A DNA stretch of 64,000 nucleotides from Zingiber officinale (lineage: Eukaryota; Streptophyta; Magnoliopsida; Zingiberales; Zingiberaceae), in contig NC_056004.1 of NCBI RefSeq assembly GCF_018446385.1, positions 54,006,523 through 54,070,522 on the forward strand, given 5' to 3'. The notes under the pieces are model-generated. The model did no database searches. It had not been told where the DNA came from and saw nothing but the letters and a program-made list of their open reading frames with translations. The first letter of the stretch is position 1. Each line of letters begins with the position of its first letter. Shown in pieces: positions 11,158-22,137 of this stretch. Made by a program: the position numbers and the translations under genes.

Positions 11158-13707
11158 TGTTGGAATGTATGCTAAAAGCCTACTTTTTTGTATAAACATT
11201 TATTTAGAAATAAAAATCATATTGGTCAAATATCTACATTTATGCTAAGTGTAGTTGTCTGTTTAATTTATATTATAGATAACATAGTGTAAGGAGACAC
11301 ACAGAAGTTCATGTTATCAGTTCCTTATAAATTATAAACAGTTGCTCACAACCTTGATGGAATGAGACAAACCATTAGAGTGGTTGTAGTGTAATTAGGT
11401 ATTAGTTTATCTTGACTAATAAATTACACTAATACACTATGAGTGTATTGAGCAGGACCATTTGAGGTAGTTTCATTTTATACTGACTATATAAAAGAAC
11501 AAAATCTCTGTTATTATGGAAGTGTGTACTCTTAATCATGATATAATAACAAGCACGTATATTTAATATTTATTTCTTTAATTTATCAAAGTGTGTGATT
11601 TAGCTTATTAAATCAATAGGCCCAATAAGTTGGGAAATGATATTATTTATATGGTGTGTTGTTGATTATAGAATGAAACTGTGTCCTAGTAATCTAGGTT
11701 GATGATGTCCCCTTGAGGAGCTCATAAGGATTGTCATATAAACCCCTGCAGGTGGACTTAGTCCGACATGACAATAAGGTTGAGTGTTACTACTCTTGGA
11801 GCTAGATATTAATTAAGTGAGTTGTCAGTAACTCATTTAATTAGTGGACATTCAATATCTTAAACACAGGGAGACTAACACACTCATAATAAGAATGAGC
11901 TCATATTGTAATATGGGATTGGTGCGATAGTGCAATAATAACTCTTTAGTGGTATGAGTTATTATTGATGAACTTGAGTTGAGTGTTCGGGGTGAACACG
12001 GGAAGCTCAAGCTCATCGGGAGACCGAAGACAATTCCTCCTCTAGGTTCCTATTATAGCCTTTTATATAAAGTCTTATATCCACCCAAAGTCTAGCTTCT
12101 TAAGGCCCAAGTTAGGGTCGGCCAAGCCTTGCTTGGAGACCAAGCAAGGGGCCGACCAAGCTAAGCTTGGAGCCCAAGCTAGGGCCGGCCAAGCCTTGCT
12201 TGGTGCCCAAGCAAGTGGCCGCCACATCATGAAGAGAAGGAAGTTTTATTTTGTAAAATCTTTCCTTTTATAGAGATCCATAAAAAGGATTTAAAAGGAT
12301 GATTTTAATAGAAAACTTTCCTTTTTAAGATCGGTCATAAAAGGAAATAAAAGGGAGTTTTTATTTTGTTAAAAACTTTCCTTTTATGTTGGTTTTAAAA
12401 GAGAGTTTTAAAATTTAAAATCTTTCCTTTTATAAATTTCTACAAAGGAATAAAAGAGAGATTTGAAATCTTTCCTTATTTGTAGTTATCTATAATGTGA
12501 AAGAAAGATTTTAATTTTTGATAAAACTTTCCTTTTGTAACTATATTTTATTTTAAATCTTATCTTTTATAGATATCGATAAAAGGATTTAAAAGAGAGA
12601 GATTTTAATTTATAAAACATTCCTTTTATAACTATCCACAAAAGGAATTTTAAAATAGAGATTTTAATTTTGTTTAAAATCTTTCCTTACTTGGAGAATA
12701 AGCATATGACCGGCCATGTCATGGGAGAAAAGGAAGTTTTATTTTTTGTTATAAAACTTTCCTTTTTTGACAAGACCAAGGAATATAAAAGAGAAGGAGG
12801 GGGTGCCTCACCTAATAACACATCTTCTATTCCTCTCCTTTCTTCCTTGGTGGTGGCCGGCCCTTTGCTCTTCCTCTTCTCTTCATCTTTGTGGCCGGCG
12901 GCATCAAGACTTGAAGGTTGGATTGGTGGCCGGTTCATGCTTGGAGAAGAAGGTGAAGAAGGAGGCATTGTTTCCTAGCATCCCTTGGAGCTTGGTTGGT
13001 GGCCGAACTTCATCATCTCTTGGAGAAAGTTGGTGGCCGAAACTTGGAAGGAAGAAGAAGGCTTGGGTGGATTCCCATCTTGGTAGATCGTCGCTCACAC
13101 GACATCCAAGATAAGAAGAGGAATACAATAGAAGATCAAGAGGTCTATAAGTTACAAGAGGTATAACTAGTTATTAGTTTCTACATCATAACTAGCTCAT
13201 CTTTTGTATAGATCTTGAAAAACCAAACACAAGAGGTTATCGATTTAAGTTATCATTTTTGTTATCGATTTTATTTTTCGATTTCATGTTTCGATAATGT
13301 GTTTCTATTGAGGTCTCTATAGTTAAACCTAGTTTACTGTAAGAAGTTAAATATCTAATTTATCTATGAGGCTTTGTCTACGAAGTGGTGGATGATCCCA
13401 TACCCAAGAAGGCTTAGTGCCTCGTCATGTGTAACCTGGAAGTCAATCTTAGAAATAGATATTTGATAACTTTTGTAATATGGTTTAACTTAGGAAGATC
13501 ACATCGGTTGAACTTGGAGTAAGAATGTTAAGTTTCGTTCATAATCCAAGTTTAACTTCTAAAGGAGAAATTTGGATTAATAATGTTAAGCATTGTTTGT
13601 AATCTAAATTTAACTTTAGTAGAGCACATGGGTAGCTAGGATAGTTCTATGCTTGTACAAATTTTTGTACAAGGGAACTAGGATAGTATTTCGAGTAGCA
13701 ACCAACA
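11158..13707 (+). repeat. 3' LTR of the copia fossil, 2550 bp
   Basis: It begins TGTTGGAATG right after the polypurine tract and ends GCAACCAACA, where L1-type LINE coding sequence starts. It contains AAGCTTGG/CCAAGC repeats (about 12105-12225), a longer tandem repeat (12230-12700) and a TATA-like AATATAAAAG at about 12781. Short open frames between 12670 and 13130 are part of this LTR. The right partner of any target duplication cannot be tested because the 5' end of the element is missing. Confidence 0.8.
12230..12700 (+). repeat. Tandem repeat with CTTTCCTTTTAT core in copia LTR
   Basis: Six to seven diverged units of about 60-80 bp each carry 'GATTTTAATTTTGTAAAA' followed by 'CTTTCCTTTTATA' and 'AAAAGGA'. 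CTTTCCTTTTAT and its complement ATAAAAGGA alternate, so single units can fold back. The array lies a short distance upstream of the LTR TATA-like box, in presumed U3. Confidence 0.65.
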
Positions 13708-14560
13708 GCGTGGGCATTATTAGTTTGGAGGTTGGAGATTATGCCGAAGCATCGCTTCATTCTTTGGTTACTTGCCCATGGGAGGCTACAAACAACCGAT
13801 AGATTGTCATATGAGGAAAATAAGACATGTGTGCTTTTCCAAGGTTAAGACGAGTCAAATGGTCACTTGTTCTTTGAGTGCTCTATCACATGTGCTCTTT
13901 GGAACTACGTACGAGGTTGGCTAGAGATAAATCATGAAGTTAACTTAGTGGTGGACCTATTTTACATTCTTGGCCAACACTACAAAGGTGCAAGTCAGAA
14001 AATGAAAGCTCGATATCTTGGAGTTTCTAGTATGATATATGTTCTATGGGAAGCCCGCAACAGATGTCGCTTTGAATTTGAAGGAATGGTTCCTGATATC
14101 AATAGGATGTTACGGAAAATCCAAATCCATGTTTATCGATTTGTGGACTTATGCAAGAATTAAAGAGGTCAACCTCTTGCTATCCAAGTTAACATTGATT
14201 TCATCGGCGAATGGATAAGTCCGCATTTTCATCGGTGATTAGAGCAGATCGCATTTTTTATTTCATCGGCGAATGGTGCTTTTCGATTGCAGTGCATTTT
14301 GTGGCTGATTTCATGTTGGTGGCATTGTGATGACAAATTGTGGAAGAGTGATGGCAACATCTGATTGGTGTCATGGAGGTGCATGACATGTTTATGTAAT
14401 ACTTGTCTTATAGATTGTACGTACAAGAGATGTCATGACTCTCTTATTGAGTGACACCTCATGCATGGGGTGTGAGATTATAATTTATGTTGTATGCTCT
14501 TGGATTGTGTGTTCAAGATTGTAAAAGCTTGAACATATTATAATACAATTTACCAATTTC
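13708..14560 (+). mobile_element. L1-type LINE 3' fragment (zf-RVT domain and 3' UTR)
   Basis: Translation from 13708 gives the C-terminal zinc-binding region typical of plant L1 ORF2: 'AWALLVWRLEIMPKHRFILW', then 'KTCVLF', then 'HLFFECSITCALWNYVRGWL'. One in-frame stop (TAA at about 13846-13848) separates the first part from the open stretch 13867-14163. What follows is a non-coding, T-rich tail that I take as 3' UTR. The fragment begins exactly where the copia LTR ends, so copia probably inserted into this LINE. The RT and endonuclease parts are not present. It is a dead copy. Confidence 0.7.
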
Positions 14561-14575
14561 CGTTAAATTACCTTA

Positions 14576-14793
14576 TGTCGTCCCTTCAGGACGGTCTAGT
14601 AGGTAGCACATGAGGTATTGTCACTATAAGGTCTGGGGTTCAAATCTCGGTTAAGCTGAAGTAAATGTCTCCCTTATGTGCTAGTTATTATTCCAAAGGC
14701 TAATAGTTGCCCGTAATTTACCTCTTCCGTGTTGGCCCTGAGATGGGTTGGCAGGGGTGTTGGGGGCGAGCGTATTCGCCTTTTGCCACCATG
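14576..14793 (+). mobile_element. tRNA-type SINE, ~218 bp, with TSD
   Basis: A box A-like sequence (GGTCTAGTAGGTAGCACATG, about 14593) and a box B match (GGTTCAAATCT, about 14638) lie about 45 bp apart. A tRNA-unrelated tail contains 'GTAATTTACCTCTTCCGTG'. Flanking duplications AAATTACCTTA (14565-14575) and AAATTACTTTA (14794-14804) differ at one base. The family is not named; the body resembles plant SINEs with a TGATTTACCTCC motif, as at 18438-18622. Confidence 0.7.
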
Positions 14794-14804
14794 AAATTAC
14801 TTTA

Positions 14805-16480
14805 ATTAACATTAATATTTGTCTTCATCCAATGAATCCAATGCATGAGCAATTCAAATTATTTACTTTTCATCTAATGCATCCAATGCATGAATAATTC
14901 AAGTTGTACACTCCTCTTTCTTCATGAATTCAAATTCATGAAATCGCTTAATGAGTCCAACTCATTAATCATCAATCCAATTGACTAAATAAGTCTAATT
15001 CAAATTGGACTTAATCCAATAGTTAGATCTAATTGAGTCTAACTCAATGAGTCTAATTTGAATTAGATTTAATCCAATGATTCATCATATAAATCCATCT
15101 CCATTGACTTATTTTTTGTGTGTGACCCAATATGTTATTATAACATTGGCAATGTATCCATCAACATTTAGATACATAAGCAATGAGTGGCATCTAGCAA
15201 GACATCATTACTATCCAAGTGACGAGAATGTCGAGATCCGACTTAACATTTTCATGGCTATTATCTTGTATGGCTCAATCCTTTTATCCTTGATATCTAG
15301 ATTAATCAATGAGGCATAGACCATGTTATCCTCTTATCAATCTTTATGTTTCTTGATCTCTAAGTAGATACACTCAATCAAATAAGCTCAATATCGCATA
15401 TTGACTCATTTAAGCATGACCATGCATTCTTGTGTTCTACTAATCAAGGGGCCCACAGATATCACTTATATTATATGGAAGGGATAGATTCTATCTACAC
15501 CACTCATATCCCTTCGCATAACTTATTGCATACCCAGTGATCGACTTTATGGTCTACCCTGTTATGGGTAACGTTTGTCAATACCAAAGTATACAACTAC
15601 TTATGTAGGGAACCGTAATGACTTCAGGTCTAAGGACTATTCATACTAATAGTCACATGAGAATGTTTATCATACTCATATAACGATCCATGAAACATTC
15701 TCATGATAGGTCATTCAGTATATATTTTCTAATATATACTCATGTGTCAACCTGGTATCTCATATCCATGACTTATGAGATTAGGTCATCCGTTAACCTA
15801 CATGTTAGTCTCAACGTATTAATATTATCCTTGCATATTAATGCTTGACTAAGAATAATTAAGAATAGTATTCTATGTATATCTACAATATCTCACTATC
15901 AATTTAATCAATTGATATGTTGTAGATTAGAACCTCCTACTCTGGGATATTATTATACTTATTCATTCAGCACTGAATTTAAGTTAATATAATAGCTAAC
16001 TTTGCCTTTATTGATAATGAAATATGATACAAAAGGAGCCCTTTATAATCATCTCATAATTGGTACAGGGCTAATACTAACAATCTCCCACTAGCACTAG
16101 TGTCAATCACTAAAATATCTAATACCTAGTGACCTAGTATGACCATCATTCTTCCTCTATGCCAAGGCTTTTGATCAAGGGATTCGCAATGTTAGCATTA
16201 ATTAATACTCTGTATATTCTCACATCTCCTCTATCGATAATCTCTCGAATGAGATGGAACCACTATAGTATTGAATACCCAGCATCACCATTTAAACAAA
16301 ATACATACCTTAACCAAGTCTTTTATTAAAAAATAATTCTCAAGCCAAGTCTTCACCGATTAAAGAGTAGGGATATCATTTTCAATGAGAAGTATGTCAT
16401 CTGCATACAATATGAGAAAGATGGCTATGCTCCCACTAACCTTCTTGTAGACATAAGGTTTATCTTCATTCTTAATGAAA
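14805..16480 (-). mobile_element. Antisense Ty1/copia 3' end: LTR, polypurine tract, RNase H remnant
   Basis: Reading the minus strand, an RT piece (about 16380-16420, LYADD-type motif) is followed by the end of RNase H (about 16140-16260). Then come a purine tract (GTGCTAGTGGGAGATTG, about 16083-16099) and an LTR that starts TGTTAGTATTAGCCC at about 16083 and runs leftward. The LTR's far end is not clear; it may extend past the SINE. The element is broken, and beyond 16480 it is rearranged into the palindrome at 16482-17935. Confidence 0.65.
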
Positions 16481-16481
16481 T

Positions 16482-17935
16482 AATACTATAATGAAATGAC
16501 TGAATATAAAGTATATCAGGCCCGCAAGAGTAAACTAGAAGTAGCACGAAGCTGGAGGCGATGGCGCAGAGCCAGAGGGTGGCACAGAGTCGAAGGGTGG
16601 CATGAAGTCGAAGGACGTTATGGAGCCAAAGACGGAGGTGGCAAGGAACTGGAGGGTGGCACAGAGCCAGAATATGATAGTGGCATGTAGGCCGGAATAT
16701 GACAGTGACTCAAAGGCCAAAACACAACAGTGGCATGAAGGCCAAAAATACAACAATGACATTGATACTTCAATCACTAAAAGTGAAAGTCTAAGCTTGG
16801 AAATGTGTCCTAAAACTTAGGTAGAAGTAAGGGAAATGAATAAAGTACCTTATTTCAGTGCAGTAGGAAGTCTAATGTATGCAATATTGTGTACATGACT
16901 AGATATATGTATACAGTCGGTATGGTTAGATATCAAGCAAATCCTGGAAGGGCTCATTGGAGAGTAGTGAAAAAGATTTTTCGATATCTCAAAGTAACTA
17001 TGAACTTCTCTCTGTGTTATAGAGGAAGTGATTTGCAACTTGTGGGATATTCATATGTTGATTGGAGAGGTGATCTGGATAAATACAAATCAACATCATG
17101 TTTTACTTTCTTGCTCAATGGCGAAGTCATTTGTTTGACTAGTAAGAAGAGAGTGGTACTTTCTATCTTGTTGAGAAGAACAAAGAAGGCTATCATCATA
17201 CATCACCAGGTTAAGGGTTGAAACATTATGACATAACATTGATAGTTTGTGATACGTGACTATCATCTCGACTTCGAGTAGTTCGTGGCCTCTTTATAAA
17301 AAAACCTTGTATCCTTCTTTCAGAATTATTGTGAACCCTAGCCATGAACTACTCGAAGTCGAGATGATAGTCACGTATCACAAACTATCAATGTTATGTC
17401 ATAATGTTTCAACCCTTAACCTGGTGATGTATGATGATAGCCTTCTTTGTTCTTCTCAACAAGATAGAAAGTACCACTCTCTTCTTACTAGTCAAACAAA
17501 TGACTTCGCCATTGAGCAAGAAAGTAAAACATGATGTTGATTTGTATTTATCCAGATCACCTCTCCAATCAGCATATGAATATCCCACAAGTTGCAAATC
17601 ACTTCCTCTATAACACAGAGAGAAGTTCATAGTTACTTTGAGATAGAAGTATCAATGTCATTGTTGTATTTTTGGCCTTCATGCCACTGTTGTGTTTTGG
17701 CCTTTGAGTCACTATCATATTCCGGCCTGCATGCCACTATCATATTCTGGCTCTGTGCCACCCTCCAGTTCCCTGCCACCTCTGTCTTTGGCTCCATAAC
17801 ATCCTTCGGCTTCGTGCCACCCTTCGACTCTGTGCCACCCTCTGGCTCTACGCCATCGCCTCCAGCTTCGTGCTGCTTCTAGTTTGCTCTTGCAGGCCTG
17901 ATATACTTTATATTCAGTCATTTCATTATAGTATT
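16482..17935. repeat. 1.45-kb imperfect palindrome (807- and 594-bp arms, 53-bp spacer)
   Basis: The left arm (16482-17288) begins AATACTATAATGAAATGACT; the right arm (17342-17935) ends with its reverse complement. The centre reads ...GAGTAGTTCGTGG / CCATGAACTACTC... around a 53-bp spacer. Arms match closely by eye, except that about 210 bp in the left arm (about 16775-16985) have no partner. Both arms contain a piece of copia RNase H and a run of ~40-bp repeats ('GAGGGTGGCA', 'AATACAACAATGACA'). No TSD was found. The transcript would fold into a very long hairpin. Confidence 0.9.
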
Positions 17936-18437
17936 GTTTATCATTTTCATTTCTATTATTGGAGACTAACTTGAGCGTCGAAGGGTCAAACCAGGATAGT
18001 CTTTGGTCTATTTTCTAACAACATTGCAAGACCATTAACCTGAGACTTTCGGACACCTTCAGTCCTCTCTTTTTTTTTGGGGGGGGGGGGGTCTAGTGAC
18101 TCAGTCAACATAGAAGATAACTTATCATCTCTCCTCCCTTTGGGTCATGACAACTTAGTCTACATTCCAGCCATTTCACTGGTGGTTCACTCTTCTCATC
18201 TTCTGGACGGGATCACATACCAATTAAGAAAGAATAGGGGACATAATCTCCTTTATAAAATAACGTAAATTGAAGTGACAATAGAGTCATTTCGTTGACA
18301 ATTTGGTCCAATTCTATTTGGTTCAAATTGCGTTAGCACAATCCAGTAAGATGAGTTATGGATCCACCTTAGATTACAGATCAAAATGAATAATACCTAT
18401 AAGTTATGTACAACCTATGTATTAAGTGTCCTGTTCC
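17936..18437. other. No gene seen; T9-G13 homopolymer junction
   Basis: I find no coding sequence or complete element. 'ACTTGAGCGTCGAAGGGTC' near 17970 resembles plant LTR sequence, so this is probably more retroelement remnant. At 18070-18091 nine T are followed directly by thirteen G, an unusual homopolymer pair that may be a low-confidence base-call region. Confidence 0.5.
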
Positions 18438-18622
18438 CATGGAGATGCCCAGTTGGTTAGAGAGTGATAGATTTATTATAATGAGATAGAGATCAATTTT
18501 TGACAAACGCATGTTTACGGGAAAAAAATTCCCACTCTCTAGTCATTTAGCGGTCGGCCTGTGATTTACCTCCCTTTACATACTATGGAGATGGATTGTC
18601 AATGACACCTAAAGTGAGTGTA
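18438..18622 (+). mobile_element. tRNA-type SINE remnant
   Basis: A box A-like 'GCCCAGTTGGTTAGAGAGTG' near 18447 and the tail 'GCGGTCGGCCTGTGATTTACCTCC' layout near 18550-18570 recall a plant tRNA-derived SINE. Box B is degenerate and no clear target duplication is visible. Family unassigned. Confidence 0.5.
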
Positions 18623-18874
18623 ATCATCTTTGCTATTATATATTGAGGATCCCAAATACTTAAAAATATTAAAAAATTAAAATATAAAACTATAACAAAT
18701 ACTTTTTAAAATTAAAATATATAAAAATAATACTAATCATAAAATATATTTATTTATAATTTTTAAAATATTATTATAGTTGTTTAGAGAAATTAAATAG
18801 ACAACTATTCCATGGGCTTAAGCTTATGCCAACACATGAGACAATTTGACACGTCAAAAACTAGATGAATCATA

Positions 18875-19075
18875 CTAAGATGGCGTTTAGCTCAATTGAT
18901 TCGACACCCCTAATCCTAATTAATTTTCATTAAAATTATTAAGTTTAGGTCTACATAATTTTCTCGTACATTATAGTAAAAAAGTAATTATACTTATCCC
19001 GTGTGTTATAGTCTGTCCCAAGATTATGTCAAGAAAGATAAATTACGGGGTTAACTTATAGTCGACCATTAAATT
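18875..19075 (+). mobile_element. Possible second SINE remnant
   Basis: 'TGGCGTTTAGCTCAATTG' near 18881 looks like box A of a tRNA-derived element and is followed by 'TAAATTACGGGG' near 19030. Box B and TSD are not recognisable, so this is tentative. Confidence 0.3.
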
Positions 19076-19375
19076 GGCTAATAATTGAAATAATGTAACT
19101 TCTATATCACTTTTAATTAGTACTAGTGATTGTGCACACGCGTTGCATGAGAGATATAAGGGAAATAAAAAATAGTTTTAATTTTTAAGTATTGCCCCTA
19201 CTTTTATTTATTTTAGTGGAACAAAACTCTAATATTTTTACAATTTTATATAATTTAGGGGTACTTACAAAAAATTAAGGTGGGACAGTTGTCCTACCAA
19301 AGCTATATGTGACTCTGCCCCTGATTGCATCTGTAAAATAATACATGAACGCATGTGGATAATGGACTCTCATTC

Positions 19376-19455
19376 ATAAAAAAAATTAATTTAATTTTAT
19401 ATATCAAATATTAAACCAATAAGAATAAATAATATACTTAATTTTAACCAAAAGA
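19376..19455 (-). pseudogene. U2: U2 snRNA 5' fragment, unit 1
   Basis: Read on the minus strand: 'CTTTTGGTTAAAATTAAG', then an ATCTGTTCTTATCAG-like segment, then a GGTTTAATATTTGATAT-like segment, joined directly to an AAATTAATTTTTT run. This corresponds to roughly U2 nt 14-70 plus the Sm-site neighbourhood. It lacks the normal 5' end and any promoter. It lies just downstream, in U2 sense, of the unit-1 main copy. Confidence 0.65.
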
Positions 19456-19469
19456 TTGTCCATGAATTG

Positions 19470-19615
19470 GGTAAAGGTGCGCTAGACCTATACAATAATG
19501 CAATGCTAGGGCAACGTCTGAGAATCTCAACAGCGAGCTATTATAATAAACTTCCTCTTATAAAAAATTAATTTAATATCATAATTGATCTTAGCCAACC
19601 AGCCGAAAAAAGTAT
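19470..19615 (-). pseudogene. U2: U2 snRNA pseudogene, unit 1 main copy
   Basis: The minus strand starts at 19615 with ATACTTTTTTCGGC and continues GTTGGCTAAGATCAA, matching the conserved U2 5' end (ATACCTTTCTCGGCCTTTTGGCTAAGATCAAG, from memory). It then jumps to GATATTAAATTAATTTTTT (the Sm-binding region) and a 3' half ending 'CTAGCGCACC', as plant U2 does. The segment from about nt 32 to nt 95, including the branch-point recognition sequence, is absent. A TATA-like box and a USE-like box lie upstream (19634-19686). It is not expected to work in splicing. Confidence 0.8.
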
Positions 19616-19633
19616 GTTTTCTAATATCCCAGG

Positions 19634-19686
19634 TATTTATAGAAGCTTCTTTACTCATAGTGTTGCCACATATAAGATATGAGACA
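19634..19686 (-). promoter_or_regulatory. Plant snRNA-type promoter remnant, unit 1 (TATA and USE-like box)
   Basis: On the minus strand a USE-like GTCTCATATCTT (19676-19686) precedes TATAAATA (19634-19641), then the U2 start at 19615. Plant U2 genes have USE (RTCCCACATCG) near -70 and TATA near -30. The TATA-to-start gap here is about 7 bp shorter than in unit 3. Confidence 0.6.
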
Positions 19687-20340
19687 AAAGAGAACTCTAG
19701 ATTTATAACTGATTAATGAAAAAATTCTCAATAATACATCACAGCTGAGTATCGAACTCTAGATCTCTGATTGATTAATGAGAAAAATTCCTTATAATAT
19801 ACCATAACTGAGTCTCTAACTCTAAATTACTGATTGATTAATGAGAAAAATTCTCAATAATATACCACAGCTAAGTCATGAACTCTAGATCCTTGATTGA
19901 TGAATTTATGGAAATTACTAATAAACTTTGAAATTATTTTCAGTATAAAAAGAAAAAAAATATTAACGTAATTTCATTTTGAGCTTCACCAAAATTAGTT
20001 AATAAAGGAGACAAATTCTTAATAAAATAGTTTTAATTTTTAAGTATTGCCCCTACTTTTATTTTTTTATAGTGGGGCAGACTCTAATATTTTTATAATT
20101 TTATTTTCTTCTAGTGGTACTTGACCTATAAAAAATAGTTTTAATTTTTAAGTGTAAGGGTTACTTTATTTTTTAGTGGGGCAAGAGTATAAATTTTTTA
20201 TTATTTTATATACTTCTAGGGATATTTAGAAAAAATTGAGGTGGGGTAGTTGCCTCGCCAAAGCTATACATGGCTTCGTCCCTAGTTACGTGTGTAAAAT
20301 AATATATAAACACATACGGGTAATGGACTCTACTTTATAC

Positions 20341-20415
20341 AAAAAATTAATTTAATTATTTATATCAGATATTAAGCTGATAAGAACAAATACTACATTT
20401 AATCTTAACTAAAAT
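20341..20415 (-). pseudogene. U2: U2 snRNA 5' fragment, unit 2
   Basis: The minus strand reads TTAGTTAAGATTAAATG, then TAGTATTTGTTCTTATCAG, then CTTAATATCTGATAT, then the AATTAATTTTTT run. This is the best preserved copy of the U2 branch-point recognition region (GTAGTA) and stem-loop IIa in the array. It has no 5' end and no promoter of its own. Confidence 0.75.
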
Positions 20416-20429
20416 ATCACCCATAAATT

Positions 20430-20571
20430 GAGTAAGGGTGCGCTAGACTCATACAATAATGCAATGCTAGGGTGACGCCGGAGAATCCTAGCAGTAAGCT
20501 ACTGTAATAGACTCCCCCATATAAAAAATTAATTTAATACTTGATCTTAACGAAAAAGCCAAGAAAAGTAT
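20430..20571 (-). pseudogene. U2: U2 snRNA pseudogene, unit 2 main copy
   Basis: The minus strand from 20571 reads ATACTTTTCTTGGC, then TTAAGATCAAGTATTAAATT and AATTTTTT. Its 3' half contains 'GTAGCTTACTGCTAGG', 'TTCTCCGGCGTCACCC' and 'GAGTCTAGCGCACCC', close in layout to a plant U2 3' domain. It shares with the other units the loss of the segment between about nt 32 and the Sm region. A USE-like box is well kept at 20632-20642. Likely non-functional. Confidence 0.8.
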
Positions 20572-20631
20572 AATTTTAAACATCACTGATCAAAGGTATT
20601 AGCTTCTTTGTTCGTAATGTTGCCAATTATA

Positions 20632-20642
20632 AGATGTGAGAC
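20632..20642 (-). promoter_or_regulatory. Upstream sequence element (USE) of unit 2 U2 copy
   Basis: The minus-strand sequence GTCTCACATCT differs at two positions from the plant snRNA USE consensus RTCCCACATCG. It ends 60 bp upstream of the U2 start at 20571, i.e. spans about -61 to -71, the expected position. The TATA box of this unit is degenerate (about 20597-20604). Confidence 0.7.
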
Positions 20643-21120
20643 TAAAGAAAACTCTAGATTTCTAATTTATTAATGAGGAAATTCTTAATAATACGCTACA
20701 TCTGAGTCTCAAATTCTAGATCCTTGATTGATTAATGAGAAAAATTTCCAATAATACGCCGCAGTTGAGTCACAAACTCTAAATCACAGATTGATGCATT
20801 TAAAATTACTAATAAATCTTGAAATTATTTTCGGTATGAAAAAAAAGAACATTAACTTAATTTCATTTTGGGCTTAACTAAAATTAGTTAGTAAAGGGGA
20901 CAGATTCTTAATAAAATAGTTTTCATTTTTAAGTATTGTCCTTACTTTTATTTTTTAAATGGGGCAAACTCTAATATTTTTATAATTTTATATACTTCTA
21001 AGGTTCCTTAAAAAAAAATTGAGGTGGGGTAGTTGCCCCACCAAAGCTATATGTGGCTCCACCCCTGATTGCGTATGTAAAATAATATATGAACCCTTGC
21101 GGATAATGGACTATCCATCA

Positions 21121-21200
21121 TAAAAAAATTAATTTGATTTTTTATATTAGATATTAATCTGATAAAAATAAATACCACATTTAATCTTAACCAAAAGGCC
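21121..21200 (-). pseudogene. U2: U2 snRNA 5' fragment, unit 3
   Basis: The minus strand reads GGCCTTTTGGTTAAGATTAA, then a TGTGGTATTTATTTTTATCA segment and GATTAATATCTAATAT, then the AATTAATTTTTT run. It begins at about U2 nt 12 (GGCCUUUUGGCUAAG), so only the first ~11 nt are missing at the 5' side. Confidence 0.75.
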
Positions 21201-21210
21201 ACCCATAAAT

Positions 21211-21356
21211 TGGATAAGGGTGCGCCAGAGCCATACAATAATACATTACTAGATTGACGCCTGAGAATTCCAGCAATAAGCTACTATAATACTCTCTCTT
21301 ATAAAAAATTAATTTAATATCATATTTGATCTTAGCCAAAAAGCTGAAAAAAGTAT
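21211..21356 (-). pseudogene. U2: U2 snRNA pseudogene, unit 3 main copy
   Basis: The minus strand from 21356 reads ATACTTTTTTCAGC, TTTTTGGCTAAGATCAAA, then TATGATATTAAATTAATT. The 3' half ends 'GGCTCTGGCGCACCC', the normal plant U2 terminal sequence style. The middle segment is absent as in the other units. TATAAATA lies at 21382-21389, with 25 bp between it and the start, a normal snRNA spacing. The USE of this unit has been deleted (about 21410-21420). Confidence 0.8.
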
Positions 21357-22137
21357 GCTTTCTAATATCGTCAATCAAAGGTATTTATAGAAACTTCTCT
21401 GTTTGTAGTATTATCAATTTAGATTTCTAATTGATTAATGAGAAAATTCAAATAATATACAGCTGAGTCTCGAATTCTAGATCCCTAATTAATTAATGAA
21501 AAAAAAAATTCCTAAGCCACAGTTGAGTCTTGAACTCTAGATATTGATTAATGAGAAAAATTCCTAATAATAACTCTAGATCACTGATTGATTAATGAGA
21601 AAAATTCTAATAATATAACACAGCTGAGTCATGAACTCTAGATCCCTGATTGATGTGTTTATGGGAATTACTAATAAACCTTGAAATTATTTTTAGTATA
21701 AAAATAAAATTAAACATTAATGTAATTTTATTTTAGGCTTTACCAAAATTAGTTAGTAAAGGAGACAGATTCTTAATAAAATAGTTTTAATTTTTAAGTA
21801 TTGCCCCTACTTTTATATTTTTTTAGTGGGGCAGACTTTAATATTTTTATAATTTTATATACTTCTAGGAGTACTTGACCTATAGAAAATAGTTTTAATT
21901 TTTAAATATTGCCCCTACTTTTAGTTTTTTAGTGGGGCAAGACTCTAATATTTTTATAATTTTATATATTTCTAAGGGTACTTAAAAATATTTGAGGTGG
22001 GGTAGTTGCCCCACCAAAGCTATATGTGGCTTGCGTGTGTAAAATAATATATGAACGTGTGCGGATAATGGTATGGAAAATGGTGGATGTAAAAATCCAT
22101 AGTCGATCATGTCCTTCAAGTTATGCTACGTCGCTTT

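Larger units (their letters stand above)
6340..13707 (+). mobile_element. Ty1/copia fossil (Angela/Tork-like), 5' part missing, split by a solo LTR
   Basis: Coding similarity runs from the integrase C-terminus and linker (about 6345-6550) through RT (about 6730-7110: 'VWELVEPSNSVKAIGYKWIY', 'WQIDVKISFLNGSLEENI'). It resumes after the solo LTR with the second half of RT ('YVDDILLVGNN', about 10135) and RNase H (about 10440-11060). A polypurine tract (AGTGGGAGATTG, about 11148-11159) and a 2.55-kb 3' LTR follow. The 5' LTR, gag, protease and most of integrase are absent; the left edge abuts the foldback element. The copy carries several breaks and is not intact. The lineage call is from sequence resemblance only. 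Confidence 0.85.

Noticed and set aside
12670-13128. Several overlapping ~100-codon open frames
   Set aside because: All are inside the copia 3' LTR, with mutually overlapping frames and low-complexity translations.
15077-15319. 80-codon open frame with hydrophobic stretches
   Set aside because: It lies within the antisense copia LTR, with no support from similarity or codon pattern.
19470-19615. Functional U2 snRNA gene
   Set aside because: The branch-point recognition segment is missing and substitutions are many, so it is called a pseudogene.
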